NCBI RefSeq assembly: GCF_965363235.1
Contig: NC_134845.1
Location: forward strand, 14,384,101-14,448,100
DNA length: 64,000 bases
From: Mytilus galloprovincialis
Taxonomy: Eukaryota; Mollusca; Bivalvia; Mytilida; Mytilidae
Direction: 5' to 3'
Shown here: positions 33,775 to 45,639 of the stretch, piece by piece
How the letters are laid out: every line of letters begins with the position of its first letter
How positions within the stretch are numbered: position 1 is the first letter of the stretch
Translations under genes and position numbers: made by a program
The notes under the pieces: model-generated
Told to the model about the DNA's origin: nothing
What the model saw: the letters and a program-made list of their open reading frames with translations, nothing else
The model's database searches: none

Positions 33775-35150
33775 GTTTCTTTCCTTTTGCAATAGGCCAC
33801 AGAAGTATACCAGTGTTCAATAGTCATAAATCGATTAAGCGAAAACAAATTCGGAACACAAATTAAAACCGAGGGAAACACGTCAACTATAAGAAAAAAT
33901 AAACGAGCAACAGAAACACTAAACTGAATAAAACCAGATGCTCCACACGGCGCAGCTTTATAAACCGCAGAGTTCGAACCCTGAACAGTTGGGGCAAGTA
34001 TGGACACAACATTTAAGCTTGATACAGCTCTGAATTTGGATTGTGATTAAATAGTTGACACAACATAGGTTTCTGACACAGAATGAATGTGGTCTAAGAA
34101 CTTAAACTTAAAAACTTTAAAATTGGACATTTACCTATTATGGTCCAATATCCAAAATCTAAATACATGGTTTATTTCAGCATATCATAAAACCCCAAGA
34201 ATTCACTTTTTGATGAAATCAAATAATGTTCAATTTTAGACCCTTTAGACCTCAATGTGGACCAATTTGATTTCCGGGCCCAAATATTAAAAATCTAAAT
34301 GCATGGTTAGATTCGGCATATTAAAGAACCCCATATACTCAATTTTTGTTGAAATCAAACAAAGTTTAATTTTGGACCCCGATTTGGATCAACTTGAAAA
34401 CTGGGCCCATTATCAAAAATCTAAGTGCATGTTTAGATTCAGCATATCAGAGAACCCCAAGAATTCAATTTTTGTTAAAATCAAAATAAGTTTAATTTTG
34501 GACCCTTTGGACCTTAATGTAGACCAATTTAAAAACAGTACCAACAGTTAAGCATCTAAATACACGGTTAGATTTGGCATATCAAAGAACCCCAATAATT
34601 CATTTTTTGATGAAATCAAACAAAGTTTAATTTTGGCCCCTATTGGCCCCTTATTCCTAAACTGTGTGACCTAAACTTCCAAAATCAATCCCAACCTTCC
34701 TTTTGTGGTCATAAACCTTGTGTTAAAATTTCATGGATTTCTATTTACTTATACTAAAGTTATTGTGCAAAAACCAAGAAAAATGCTTATTTGAGACCTT
34801 TTTTGGCCCCGAAGTCCGAAACTGCTGGGACCAAAACTACCAAAATCAATCCCAACCTTCCTTTTGTGGTCATAAACCTTATGTTAAAATTTCATAGATT
34901 TCTGTCTACTTATACTAAATTTATAGTGCGAAAACCAAATGTCTTCGGACGACGATGCCAACGTCATACCAATATACGACCCAAAAAATCTCAATTTTTG
35001 TGGTCGTATAAAAACCACCAACATACATAGAAACGGGCAATTAAATAACAACTGCCATATTTCTGACTAGATACAAGACATTTTAAGAAAAAAATAGTTG
35101 TTTGAACCTGACTTAGAGAGTTGATTTCTTTACTATTTACATTAGCATAC
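33775..35150 (+). repeat. Dispersed repeat split by a later insertion
   Basis: 33775-33934 ('caatagtcataaatcgatta' to 'cagaaacactaaactg') and 35013-35150 ('ccaacatacatagaaac' to 'gacattttaagaaaa') are the two halves of a repeat found unbroken at 46935-47215. Between them lies a different element (33937-35012). Confidence 0.7.
33937..35012 (+). mobile_element. TIR-bearing repeat 'gcgcagctttata..gtcgtataaa', nested copy
   Basis: It starts 'gatgctccacacggcgcagc' with 'tttataaaccgcagagttcg' and ends 'tttttgtggtcgtataaa', so TTTATAxxACCGCA and its inverse mark the ends. Inside are ~120-bp units ('ggacc.tttggacctt..tg.', 'gaccaatttgaaaac') and ~140-bp units ('ccaaaatcaatcccaacctt', 'ttttgtggtcataaaccttg'), then 'cggacgacgatgccaacgtc'. 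A longer relative is at 40071-42176. Confidence 0.7.
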
Positions 35151-35293
35151 CACAATCTTGTCTTATAAAATAAACAAAAGAAGAGAACAAATATAAGTTT
35201 TAACATAAAAAAAAAATAATGGCAAAGGTAAATACGAATATCTTGTTCTAGGGGGGGATAAACATTAACTTGTAAAACTAACATTCTGATTAA

Positions 35294-36229
35294 TTATTGG
35301 TCATTATTAATCTATTATTATGGTCTTGTTAGTGCAATTCCAGATATCTTGAAGAAAACCATTTCAGATCATGGTAGATTAGATATTATTGAAAATGATT
35401 TTGTAGAAAAATTCAAAAATGATAAAAAAAAAAAAAAAAAAAAGACACTGTAAATATGTTTATCAATTATTTCTGGAAAAAAATAAAGAAAATCCTTTAA
35501 GGTCACAAAATAAATGGTCTGAAGATTTATGTGTTAAGATTGATGATTTGGGGAAAATTTATTCGATGGCATTTCAAGCAACAAAAAACGCTAAACTTCA
35601 GAATTTTCAATTCAAGGTATTACATAGAATTGTATACACAAACTCTTTTCTTTATAAATGTGGTTTAATAGAAGAAACAGAAATGTGCACTTTCTGCACT
35701 GAAACCAAGGAAAGCTTTTTGGGAATGTATATACAGCAAAAATATTTGGATAGCACTTCAAGATTTATTATTAAAATGTGGATTTATCCTTAAACATATA
35801 GAGGCAAAAGATGTTATTTTTGGTACTGGGGAAACTTTTGACCCATATAATGTAGTACACCATATAATGTTGATTTAAAAATTTTATATTTATAGCTGTA
35901 AAAACGCAGGAGAAAAAACCTTCTGTGAAGGGTAGTATTGCATATTTAAAATACTGTATAAGAATAGAACAACATACAGTAAATTTCTTATCGCCTACAC
36001 AAAAAGAATATATAGATAAATGATGGTTGCCATTACAATCTGTCCTAGGTGATTTAAATATTTTATAACTGGTACGAAAATTATAGTTATATTTTGTTGT
36101 ATGTCTTGATATTTAGAGTTGTCATATAATGAAAATATCTTTAAGATCATACTTGAAACTGTACATGTGTGTAATCCTGCTTGATTGTTTTCTGTCTTTA
36201 TGTCAAAAATAAACAAATTGCAAAAAAAA
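35294..36229 (+). pseudogene. 5'-truncated non-LTR retrotransposon (LINE) with RT zinc-binding tail
   Basis: The 3' end of a LINE ORF2. One frame reads YYGLVSAIPDILKKT; after a run of 20 A (35424-35443), which shifts the frame, the next reads NKWSEDLCVKIDDLGKIYSM, FQFKVLHRIVYTNSFLYKCG and MCTFCTETKES, the typical reverse-transcriptase zinc-binding (zf-RVT) region. Further frameshifts and a stop follow before KHIEAKDVIFGTG and LSPTQKEYIDK. The element ends AATAAACAAATTGC plus a poly-A tail at 36229. ACATTCTGATTAA (35281-35293) and ACACTCTGATTAA (36230-36242) flank it as a 13-bp target-site duplication with one change. Inactive. The clade is probably L1-like, but not certain. Confidence 0.8.
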
Positions 36230-36351
36230 ACACTCTGATTAAAACAAAATATTCTTTTAAACTGACATAATCAAAATTTCTAATTTATTTTAAGTTGAGG
36301 CGATATTTTTTTCAACAATCGACATAGGGAACCAATAGTGCCCTTTTATTT

Positions 36352-36625
36352 GCTGACTTGAACTTCAAGTTCCGCTTTAAAGATGATGTCTTCTCTCTAA
36401 ATAATCAGAAGTTTGGTAACTATAGTGAACGCATCTTTTCAATCGGATTTGAAAAAAAAACCGGATTCTACAGATAATTAAGTCAGCCTCATGTCTTGAC
36501 TAGAAATTGACAATGCGGGTTTGATTTAGAGCAAACCTTTACAACATAAGGGACGAGTTAAGCCTTCCAATCGTGAACTTTCCATTTATATGTAACACAT
36601 TTCAGCATCTCCTAGTTGAGACAAT
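36352..36625 (+). pseudogene. Penelope-like reverse transcriptase relic
   Basis: One frame gives FKFRFKDDVFSLNNQKFGNY and SERIFSIGFE, a decayed form of the FRYIDDVLSLNN motif of Penelope-type reverse transcriptases, with the catalytic DD still present. After a frame shift, further pieces (LEIDNAGL, then NRELSIYM) match the order of the same family, with several stops. It is noncoding today. It lies 110 bp after the LINE insertion. Confidence 0.65.
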
Positions 36626-37139
36626 ATTCCCGTGTGTATGTTTTCCATCTTTATGGGTTTTTTTTCTCAACCATGTTCCGATAAAACTGCCTCTAAGGGA
36701 ACTAACATCTTACCATTTCCGTATCCATCAAAGGTAAATGAGAAAAATAACATTTTGATTAATATTTGCGCCAGATTACCATGGATATTTTCGCGATTAA
36801 GCTGTACAATACGTCCTCATTTTAGTATTTATGATATCATGTACCTTCACAACGGAGGTATATTGGGACTAAGCACCAACACGGGTGAAACTGGTCGATA
36901 ATCTGCAAGTGTTTCCGAGTTTGTTTAAAGGGTTTTATATTAATATTGCTTTAGTTTGCGGTTCTCTATTCTGGTGTGTTGTATTTCTCATTATCTTAGT
37001 TTTCATTTTCATCTATTGTAATGTGTTTTCTTCTGCTAAAACTGTCGCGTTATATTTTATGCTTACAGAGTTCAATGAACCGATGGTGTATGAATGTGTT
37101 GCTGTCTTAAAGTTAAATAAGATATTTCATAAAGCATAC

Positions 37140-37205
37140 AATATGGTCTCTTGTTGTCTTGGAGAGTTGTCTCATAAGCGATCATACCACATCTTCTTTT
37201 TTTTA
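37140..37205 (-). repeat. SINE-like repeat terminal fragment
   Basis: 'gagagttgtctcataagcga' and 'tcataccacatcttcttttt' are the reverse of the 'aagatgtggtatgatt' start of the family at 19690 and 29920. The surrounding 36640-37500 carries overlapping chance frames on both strands but nothing recognisable. Confidence 0.5.
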
Positions 37206-37553
37206 AATATACGACAATCAACTGATTATAACAGGAGTACCGTTGTTTGTTCCTGATTTTGTGGTGAAGCGTGTTTAGGACTCTTCTAAGTCTTTTCTTC
37301 AGTCGTTGTCTTTTTATGCCTTTTGTCGTAAGTACTTCTTTGCTATTTTCTTCTGTTTTCTTCGTCAATGCGGGAATTGGAAATCCATTAACAGTATATT
37401 TTAAACGCCAATATTTACGTACGAAATTTCTAGTCAATTTCAAGAATTTCCTAAAATATTATAACTGCAATTCTTACACGAAACCTTGTTCATGTTAACA
37501 TTGTGAGACAAAGGACAATCTTATCAACATCCGGTGTTGAGATTCCCTCTAAG

Positions 37554-37907
37554 GGTAGAGAGTATCGTGGCAAACAATAACAGCTGGTTTTAGTGAGATT
37601 GAGACACAGGGATGTAGAGAGTATCGTGGCAAACAATAGCACCTGATTTTAGTGAGATTGAGACACAGGGATGTAGAGAGTATCGTGGCAAACAATAGCA
37701 CCTGATTTTAGTGAGATTGAGACACAGGGATGTAGAGAGTATCGTGGCAAACAATAACACCTGATTTTAGTGAGATTGAGACGCAGGGATGTAGAGAGTA
37801 TCGTGGCAAACAATAACACCTGATTTTAGTGAGATTAAGACACAGGAAAGTAGAGAGTATCGTGGCAAACAATAACAGCTGATTTTAGTGAGATTGAGAG
37901 ACACGGA
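37554..37907 (+). repeat. 59-bp tandem array, six units
   Basis: The unit begins GTAGAGAGTATCGTGGCAAA and continues 'caataacacctgattttagt', 'gagattgagacacagggat'. The period is exactly 59 bp over six units. Differences are few: caatagcacc/caataacagc variants, and the fifth boundary is 'caggaaag'. No frame is maintained, as 59 is not a multiple of 3. Confidence 0.95.
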
Positions 37908-37909
37908 TT

Positions 37910-40070
37910 AACGAATTGGATAAATAAAAATAGTAACCTTAAGAAAAAACAACTAGTAACAATTTAGACATTGAACACTTTATTTACCATACATAAATAA
38001 ATCTATTAATCTCAAGTCTATGAAAATAGAGAAAAGACCAAAATGTCTTAATCTAACTATAATTATTATAATAAAATAAAATTAAAAATGAGCAAATGAT
38101 GAAAGATAATAATGAGTCTGTTTTCCTTGTGATAATTGCGATTTGTCTTGAATATATGGTCGTAGTAATGTTTTATCAGTGTTTTATCCTGACTATAAAG
38201 TATTGATTATCTTTTAGTATGATTTTCCATTCTAATACTTGAAGCAATGATTTTGGTGTAACATGTTTAGAACATGATTTATAGGTAAAGTTGGTAGCCT
38301 AATGATTGTTATTACTGCTTGTTTATCTGGTATCTTTAGTGGAAATATTGTCAACTCAAATCTTTAGAATTTTAGCTATGAAATATTTTAACACACTGAA
38401 TAATAGTGTTGTATTTTATTAAGTCTGAACCTGTAATTTAGTGGTTGCTTTAAAGAAGATGAGTAACTGCTGTTTATTTCACTAATGAATTAAAACATTG
38501 TAATGGTGCATGTTAATGTGATGGATATTGCTTCATTGAATGATTTTTCATAATTTTCAATGACCTATCTATTTATATTCCAACTCTATCAGTAGTACAT
38601 AATTGTCAAAGTGAACCATTTGTCCATTTCAATCTCTCAAATCTACCCATTTTAAATAAATAACAATTGTACTTTAACAATACTACAATATCAAACAACA
38701 ATTAATATTTATGCATTAAAATTAATTCAGGATTAAGAGTAAAAACGACTGGCACTTAGAACTTTAACAAGGTTAAAATGACGTAAATTTAACAGACATA
38801 TATACCCATATACAAAAAGTTATAAACAGTGTTGAGCCTACATATTTGTTCATTTTTAATCAAGTTAACTTTTATTGTTTGAATTCATCTCCATGTGTAG
38901 CGAGAGTTTTATTAAAAATTTGACTTTGGTCATTTACAATTTTTTTGTAATTTTGTAATATCTTTATAATTATCTTTGAAGGTCTTCATAGTTCCTTCTT
39001 TAAGTTGTAGATTTTGAATTGAATTTCAGTGTTAAAATATTCTCTGTAATTCCATTTTCGTTTGAATTATCACATAGTACAGTATACCATTATAATATCT
39101 AATACAAATTCCGTTTAGGTATTTTTAAATAACAACTTAAAACAAATAGTTTTACCTCAACCAACAAATGTAACAAGTACTGGGTATTAACCTAACACTT
39201 AAATTTAAAATTGAAATTTTCCTGAATTTTAATTATAATAGATTAAACTTAAACAACTGCCATTTTCTTACAAAGAAATTACCCAAAGGGGCATAACTGT
39301 TTTTTTCCTGATGTAACTTGTTTTAAATACTTCTACAACAGAAAACGTTAACATTACCCTTTTAAAGACAACAATTTAACAGCTATTATCACTTCATTCT
39401 TTTTCAAAATAAAATGTCAATTCATAAAGTTAAAAATTCAGTAAATGTTTACACAAGTTTTGTAACATATAAAGGCAATGTACATTGTTTCACAATGCAT
39501 ACACACTTAAAGCACACACCCAAACACAGATATCTGTACATGTGCTAGGCAATAGAACTACACAGATTACAATTAATTGGAAAGAGACAAATTTGTGTCC
39601 TGAAAATTCACACTCGGGAATTCACGAAAGACTTCTTTACAGCTGTAAAATTATTTTCAAAAGTTGAAACTACATGTATTTTCTTTTTGTAATCAGTTCT
39701 TGGCAATAAGCTACTTCCAACTTCGTTTTGTGTGCTGTTTTTGCTGACGACCGTAAAAGTCAATATTGTGTTGATAATTTCATATACAACGTTTAAATAA
39801 ATTGCAACAAAATGAATTTCAAGATTTGTACAAGAAAATATGTTTTTTCATGAACCTTATTACAGTTGTAAAGAGTAGTCTTGTAAATTTAGCTGCCTAT
39901 TTGATAACAAAACAAAATAAGAAAAAGTCAATATGTATATCTTAAAATGTCATGTGTTTATGTCAATTATTATTTATAAACATTATTCATAACATTTTCT
40001 ACGTCTGATTCATTATACTTCAGTCAAAAGGACTGTTGTAGATCTATATAACAACAGCATTTGACAAACT
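37910..40070. other. AT-rich noncoding DNA, nothing recognised
   Basis: This is about 70% A+T with frequent stops in all frames. It has no long repeat, coding exon or RNA gene that I can support. Confidence 0.6.
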
Positions 40071-42176
40071 GCCAACCAGGTGCTCCGCAGGGCGCAGCTT
40101 TATACGACCGCAGAGGTCGAACCCTGAACAGTTGGGGCAAGTAAGGACAAAACATTCAAGCGTGATACAGCTCTGAATTTGGATTGTGATCAAATTTTTG
40201 ACATTACATGGTTTTTTTTACACAAAACTAATGTCAAGATTTTACAAATCAATTAAAGATTTCTTCTTCAAACTTATTTAAATCTAAAATTAAATAGTTG
40301 ACACAGCATAGGTTTCTGACACAGAATGAATGTGGTCTAATGAACTTAAAAATTATTGAGCAATTCACTATGCTGTTGAATATTAATCCTCTCAAAAAAA
40401 TGTTTGAAGAAATTTTCTTTTTATTTATGAAATCTGAAATGAGAAAAATTTAACCCCCCCCCCCCCCCCCCATTTTGTTTCACATCCCCGTTTCCCTTTT
40501 TCCAAAACTGATATCAATTCAAATTTCTAATGGAGTTTGCAACAATAACTACTCTTTTAAATACATCATAAAATATTAAAATGTAAAATAAAGTGCTTGT
40601 TATCACTGAATGGTAACGATTGGTTGGTAGTAAAAGTGAATATACATTGTTTATTGTATAAAACAATAAAAAAAACTTCATCAGCAACATTTTATATTGG
40701 CAAATTTCCAATGAAGTTATTTACATAAAGTTATTGGCAAATAAAAATAGAAAATGACATCATAGTCATGTCTGGCAAATTTCCAACATATATTATCAAC
40801 TACTATTCTATACAAAGAAAGATAACTCCAATTGATAATTAATTGCTATTGCACAATATTGTGCAATTAGATATTTCTTGCTATTGTGCAATACTGTGCA
40901 ATTGAAAATGTCTTGCTATTGCACAATACTTGATATGGAATCCTGATTTGGACCAACTTGAAAACTGGGCCCATAATCAAAAATCAAAGTACATGTTTAG
41001 ATAAAGCATATCAAATAAGCCCAAGAATTTAATTTTTGTTAAAATCAAACTTAGTTTAATTTTGGACCCTTTGGACCTTAATGTAGACCAATTTGAAAAC
41101 TGGACCAAAAATTAAGAATCTACATACACAGTTAGATTTGGCATATCAAAGAACCCATTTATTCAATTTTTGATGAAATCAAACAAAGTTTAATTTTGGA
41201 CCCCCATTTGGACCAACTTGAAAACTAGGCCAATAATAAAAAATCTAAGTACATTTTTAAATTCAGCATATCAAAGAACCCCAAGGATTTAATTTTTGTT
41301 AAAATCAAACTAAGTTTAATTTTGGACCCTTTGGACCTTAATGTAGACCAATTTGAAAACGGGACCAAAAATTAAGAATCTACATACATAGTTAGATTCG
41401 GCATATCAAAGAACCCCAATTATTCAATTTTTGATGAAATCACACAAAGTTCAATTTTGGACCCTTTGGGCCCCTTATTCCTAAACTGTTGGGACCAAAA
41501 CTCTCAAAATCAAACCCAACCTTCCTTTTATGGTCATAAACCTTGTGTTTAAATTTCATAGATTTCTATTTACTTATACTAAAGTTATGGTGCAAAAACC
41601 AAAAATAATGCTTATTTGGGCCCCTTTTTTGCCCCTAATTCATAAACTGTTGTGACCTCAACTCCAAAAATCAATCCCAACCTTCCTTTTGTGGTCATAA
41701 ACCTTGTGTTTAAATTTCATTGATTTCTATTTACTTATACTAAAGTTATTGTGCGAAAACCAAGAATAATGCTTATTTGGGCCCTTTTTTGGCCCTTAAT
41801 TCCTAAACTGTTGGAACCAAAACTCCCAAAATCAATCCCAACCGTCCTTAAGTGGTCATAAACCTTGTGTCAAAATGTCATAGATTTCTATTCACTTAAA
41901 CTAAAGTTATAGTGTTAAAACCAAGAAAATGCTTATTTGGGCCCTTTTTGGCCCCTAATTCCTAAAATGATGGGACCAAAACTCCCAAAATCAATCCCAA
42001 CCTTACTTTTGTGGTCATAAACCTTGTGTTAAAATATCATTGATTTCTATTCACTTTTACTAAAGTTAGAGTGCGAAAACTAAAAGTATTCGGACGACGA
42101 CGACGACGCAAGACGACGACGCCAACGTGATAGCAATATACGACCAAAAAATTAAAATTTTTGCGGTCGTTTAAAA
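40071..42176 (+). mobile_element. TIR-bearing repeat, long copy with two internal satellite types
   Basis: It starts 'ggtgctccgcagggcgcagc' with 'ttatacgaccgcagaggtcg' and ends 'tttgcggtcgtttaaa', inverted ends of about 14 bp. Inside are a run of 18 C (40454-40471), 'attgcacaatattgtgcaat' palindromes (40848-40920), at least four ~120-bp units, four to five ~140-bp units with 'ccaaccttccttttgtggtc', and a (CGA)n tail near 42096-42122. The shorter copy at 33937-35012 shares both ends and both unit types. Confidence 0.7.
40848..40867. repeat. Perfect 20-bp palindrome ATTGCACAATATTGTGCAAT
   Basis: Full self-complementarity over 20 bp. Related broken copies follow at about 40885-40905 and 40918-40930 within 'cttgctattg.acaatact' units of about 33 bp. 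Confidence 0.85.
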
Positions 42177-42179
42177 AGG

Positions 42180-43490
42180 TGTTAAGTGGGACATTAATGA
42201 CATTCAACATTTTGTATTTCTACAATTAAGTTCATTTACTGAAAAAAACTGAATCCAAATAGAAACATACTACATGTAGGTATTTTATAAAACTTGATAA
42301 TATTTTATAACAAGATAACCATTGAAATAAAGTGAAGTATACATATATTCCTAATATAATGTTGTAAAATGTATTTATCAATAAGAAATCTCAAAACATA
42401 CAACTATCTATGTTTAAATTGCATAATATAGTACAAGGAAAAAGGTACAGACCAATGTTAATGAAAAGCTAAAAAAAAAAGATCTTTTTACATGAGATTC
42501 AAATTACAAAGTATCTTCATAAAAGAATTCTTTAAAAATACGATAAAATACAATATCTATTACAATCAGAAACAACTCTTTACCTAATTTGTTATACTAC
42601 ATCATTTTGTCAAATTCGAAAAACTTTGCATAATCATTCGTAATTCGGATGTTGACTTGACTATAAACTATTTCATACGTTATGATGTTTAACATCGCGA
42701 ACTCGATATTTTTGTTATCTAATAATTCCCAAAACTTCAGTTTTTCTTTTGAGCGCTAAGGGAAGTCTCAATAAAATTTCTAAATATAATGTTCATCAAA
42801 ATTCAAACTGTTCCTATATTAGTAAATACTTCTCAATTTTAGCAGTTGATTCCTTAAATCCGAACATTCGAAACATGCCTTTCCCCCTAGCCAACATTAA
42901 TTTCGAAAATGACAATATGAGAATTTTTCTAATATTGCACTTAAAAAGAACCACAACATATGCCTATAATGTGTCCTGACAATTGCAAAGAAAACAGAAT
43001 ACTATTAAGCACACTAAGCTGCAAGTTTTCTTTACATGAAAGGGAACGTTAAAGATTATATGGAAATGATCCAGTCCTTGACACAGGCATATGGTTGTTT
43101 GTTCAATTTTGCTTTGGTTGATTGCGAATAAAATAAAAGATCACTAATAGCCAATAAGAGTTGTCTTTCTTTACTCACATACTTATCTTGCTATATGGTA
43201 ATATGACAGGTAAAAAAGTGTTCATTTCTACTTTCTAGTATATAAATTCAAAAATACATTGTCATCGCGTATATCAACATATAGTTTCTTATAACGACTC
43301 CTTAAATATATTTCTTGAAAATTGTGAAATCAATTTTTCGAGGATGATAGTCGGAAGCTGAGGTCACATGCATATTGCAAATATCAAGGTTTTTTTTAAG
43401 GTATTACGAATGTTAAAGACATCTGTATAACCGTTTCCTATAAATATAGTAAGGCTCATTGAGCATGAAACTTTTTTTTATTGTTGTAGA
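42180..43490. other. AT-rich noncoding DNA, nothing recognised
   Basis: There are no coding, RNA or repeat signals I can name. Short open frames occur at chance level. Confidence 0.55.
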
Positions 43491-43495
43491 AATAG

Positions 43496-43729
43496 CATGT
43501 GGCCTCAACCAGAGCACATCCATCGAACTATCCCAATGCCGTAATAAAAGACTGGATATCAGAGAAACGTTCCTTCCATGGTAACGTAACGTCACATTGT
43601 CGTATCAACCACGGAGTGCTTGGAATTCTGCATCTCTGTATGATCGGCGTAGGCATTCAAGGTGGCAAGTCGGGTATCCTTAAGATGTGTCAAATTAGAA
43701 CTAATGACGATCAAAAAGTGAATCTGTAA
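43496..43729 (+). CDS. Possible orphan terminal exon or pseudogene fragment, unidentified
   Basis: The reading frame is open from an AG at 43494-43495 through 77 codons to TAA (43727-43729). The peptide includes HPSNYPNAVIKDWISEKRSF and GILHLCMIGVGIQGGKSGIL. GC content is clearly higher than in the flanking kilobases, and there is a T-rich stretch with TTGTTGTAG just before. I do not recognise the product and there is no partner exon nearby. It could equally be a fragment of an unrecognised repeat. Confidence 0.2.
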   Translation, partial: HVASTRAHPSNYPNAVIKDWISEKRSFHGNVTSHCRINHGVLGILHLCMIGVGIQGGKSGILKMCQIRTNDDQKVNL

Positions 43730-44221
43730 TTACAAAGATAGAGATTATAGATATATATTCATTCAAGTAGTTTTCTATTATCTTCAAGTAGAATGTAAAT
43801 AAACTAACCCTTTTTCACCAATGAATTATCAAGTGTTGATCATTTCAAATCAACTTCATGCAAAATGCGTTAAGAAATTATCTACCTTGATTAATTCCTA
43901 TGTTTAGTAACTATAAGTAAAAACATCATATCTACCATGCAATAATGTACCAAACAATTCTACGGTAACTTAAAAGTAGGCTTTGCCAAGTTAAATGGCT
44001 ATTTTTCTTTAAAGATTGACCTGGGTTAGCAAAGTCGATTATATAGAGCCCGCTGTTCTGAAAAAGTTCAAAGTCAAAACGTAATACAACCTTAACTAAT
44101 TTCGAAAGAAACTTGGTCGATTCAACACAAAATAAAAAAACAAAATTCATATACTTGACCCAAAGATATGCCACTTTTACAAAATCATTCATATATGCAA
44201 TGTAAAAGATGACTATTATCA

Positions 44222-44930
44222 GTAATAGGCGAGTGACTTTAACCATAAAATTTAATTTTTAATGCACCTACCTAACATACGGCTAAATTATATATCATTT
44301 GAAAGCTACACATCTGTACTATCTGTTTTGCCCGGTCGTAAAAAAATCGTACGGTGCAATGTCCGTCAAATCAAGATCAAAGGTCAAGGACGAATAAGTA
44401 CATATTTTCTAAGATTTCATCTTGATTGCATAGTATGACTTTTATACACTAAATTCATATATGCAAACAATTTAAACTTTTAGCAGAGAGATTAACAGAC
44501 ATTAATCATATGCATTTTAAAATATTTAAAGCGTTTTTTTGCTAGACAGCACATGTTTCCTGAAATTCGAGCAAAAGTTAACAAAATGTGTGAAAACCCA
44601 AATTTTTCTATCTTATGCAACTGCTAATCACTTAAAACTAAGTAATACCCTGTAATGACTATCAAAGAAGTTTTTGACATCATAAATTTCCTAAAGTTAT
44701 GCTTACTTCTAAACAAACAGCAAATCATAACAACTCATACAGTTGCCCAAAATACCACCATCTGCGTAAAAAACAGCTTTTAAGCATTTCTTCCTATTTA
44801 AACATTGTATGTTGTCAATATAAGATTTATTCAACAAATTCTTTAGAAATTGAAAAATTTAAAGTAAAAAAATATGTGCGCAAATTATACTATTGCTTGA
44901 AATAAAGGGGGCGAAACTAAGAAATTGCAA
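44222..44930 (+). repeat. Inverted repeat pair around a 33-bp conserved core, left copy
   Basis: It contains 'taataggcgagtgacttt', 'aatgcacctacctaacatac', 'ttttgcccggtcgtaaaaaa' and 'atcgtacggtgca', then 'gatcaaaggtca'. The same blocks occur reversed at about 47900-48778. A second block ('cagttgcccaaaataccacc') at 44742 matches reversed sequence near 48250, so homology extends over at least 500 bp with divergence. Confidence 0.65.
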
Positions 44931-45297
44931 TCTGCATTTTAACTACCAGACTGAAATAATTTAAACATCTTTCGACTTTTCTAATTGTTTGATTTGTAGC
45001 TTTATTATAAATATTGATGTAGTGAAAAGACCTTTTATTTGTTAAATGTGAACCATAAAAAAAGAAATTGAAGATTTAGACAAACATAATTAGAAAATAA
45101 ATTGAAATTTCAAAGAAATAAAAAACTAGTAAAAACATTATAAAACATGACTTCTTGATTGCTTAAATTGCGTTGTTCATTGTTTAAATGCATTAATTCA
45201 TCAAATGAGAATAATTTTGAAGAAAAAAATCCATTATTACGCAACGATTCTAGTTACAACTAGACTTCCTGAATAGCTTGAATGACTAGTTCATCTT

Positions 45298-45552
45298 TCA
45301 TACGAGGATGACTTCATGCAAGAGTTTTTGATGACGACTGAAAAGAAGCTAGCATTATCTTGAAACTTCACTTTCCACTATATAGATGATGTCATCTCAC
45401 TGAATAGTGCCAAATTTGTGACAATGTTGGAATCGTATTTTCCATTCACATTGAAAATAAAAGACTCAACAGATATAGTTAACTCTATCACGTATCTTGA
45501 ACTCGACGATGAGGGTTGGTTGAAAACAAGTTTTACGACAAAAGAGAAGAGC
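45298..45552 (+). pseudogene. Penelope-like reverse transcriptase fragment
   Basis: The frame gives SYEDDFMQEFLMTTEKKLAL, then an in-frame TGA (45361-45363), then NFTFHYIDDVISLNSAKF, followed by FPFTLKIKDSTD and SITYLELDDEGWLKTSF. YIDD (45379-45390) is the catalytic motif, in the sequence context typical of Penelope-type reverse transcriptases abundant in bivalves. About 85 codons remain of a much longer protein, with no ends of the element nearby. It is inactive. It is better preserved than the relic at 36352. Confidence 0.8.
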
Positions 45553-45639
45553 ATAAATCAACCCATAAAAACACTCCTTACTACCAAATTATAAAGTTTT
45601 CATTTCTATGTAGCAATATTAAAGCAACTGCTGCATATC

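Noticed and set aside
36885..37443. Overlapping 123-codon frames on both strands
   Set aside because: They overlap each other, include a SINE fragment at 37140-37205, and show no domain.
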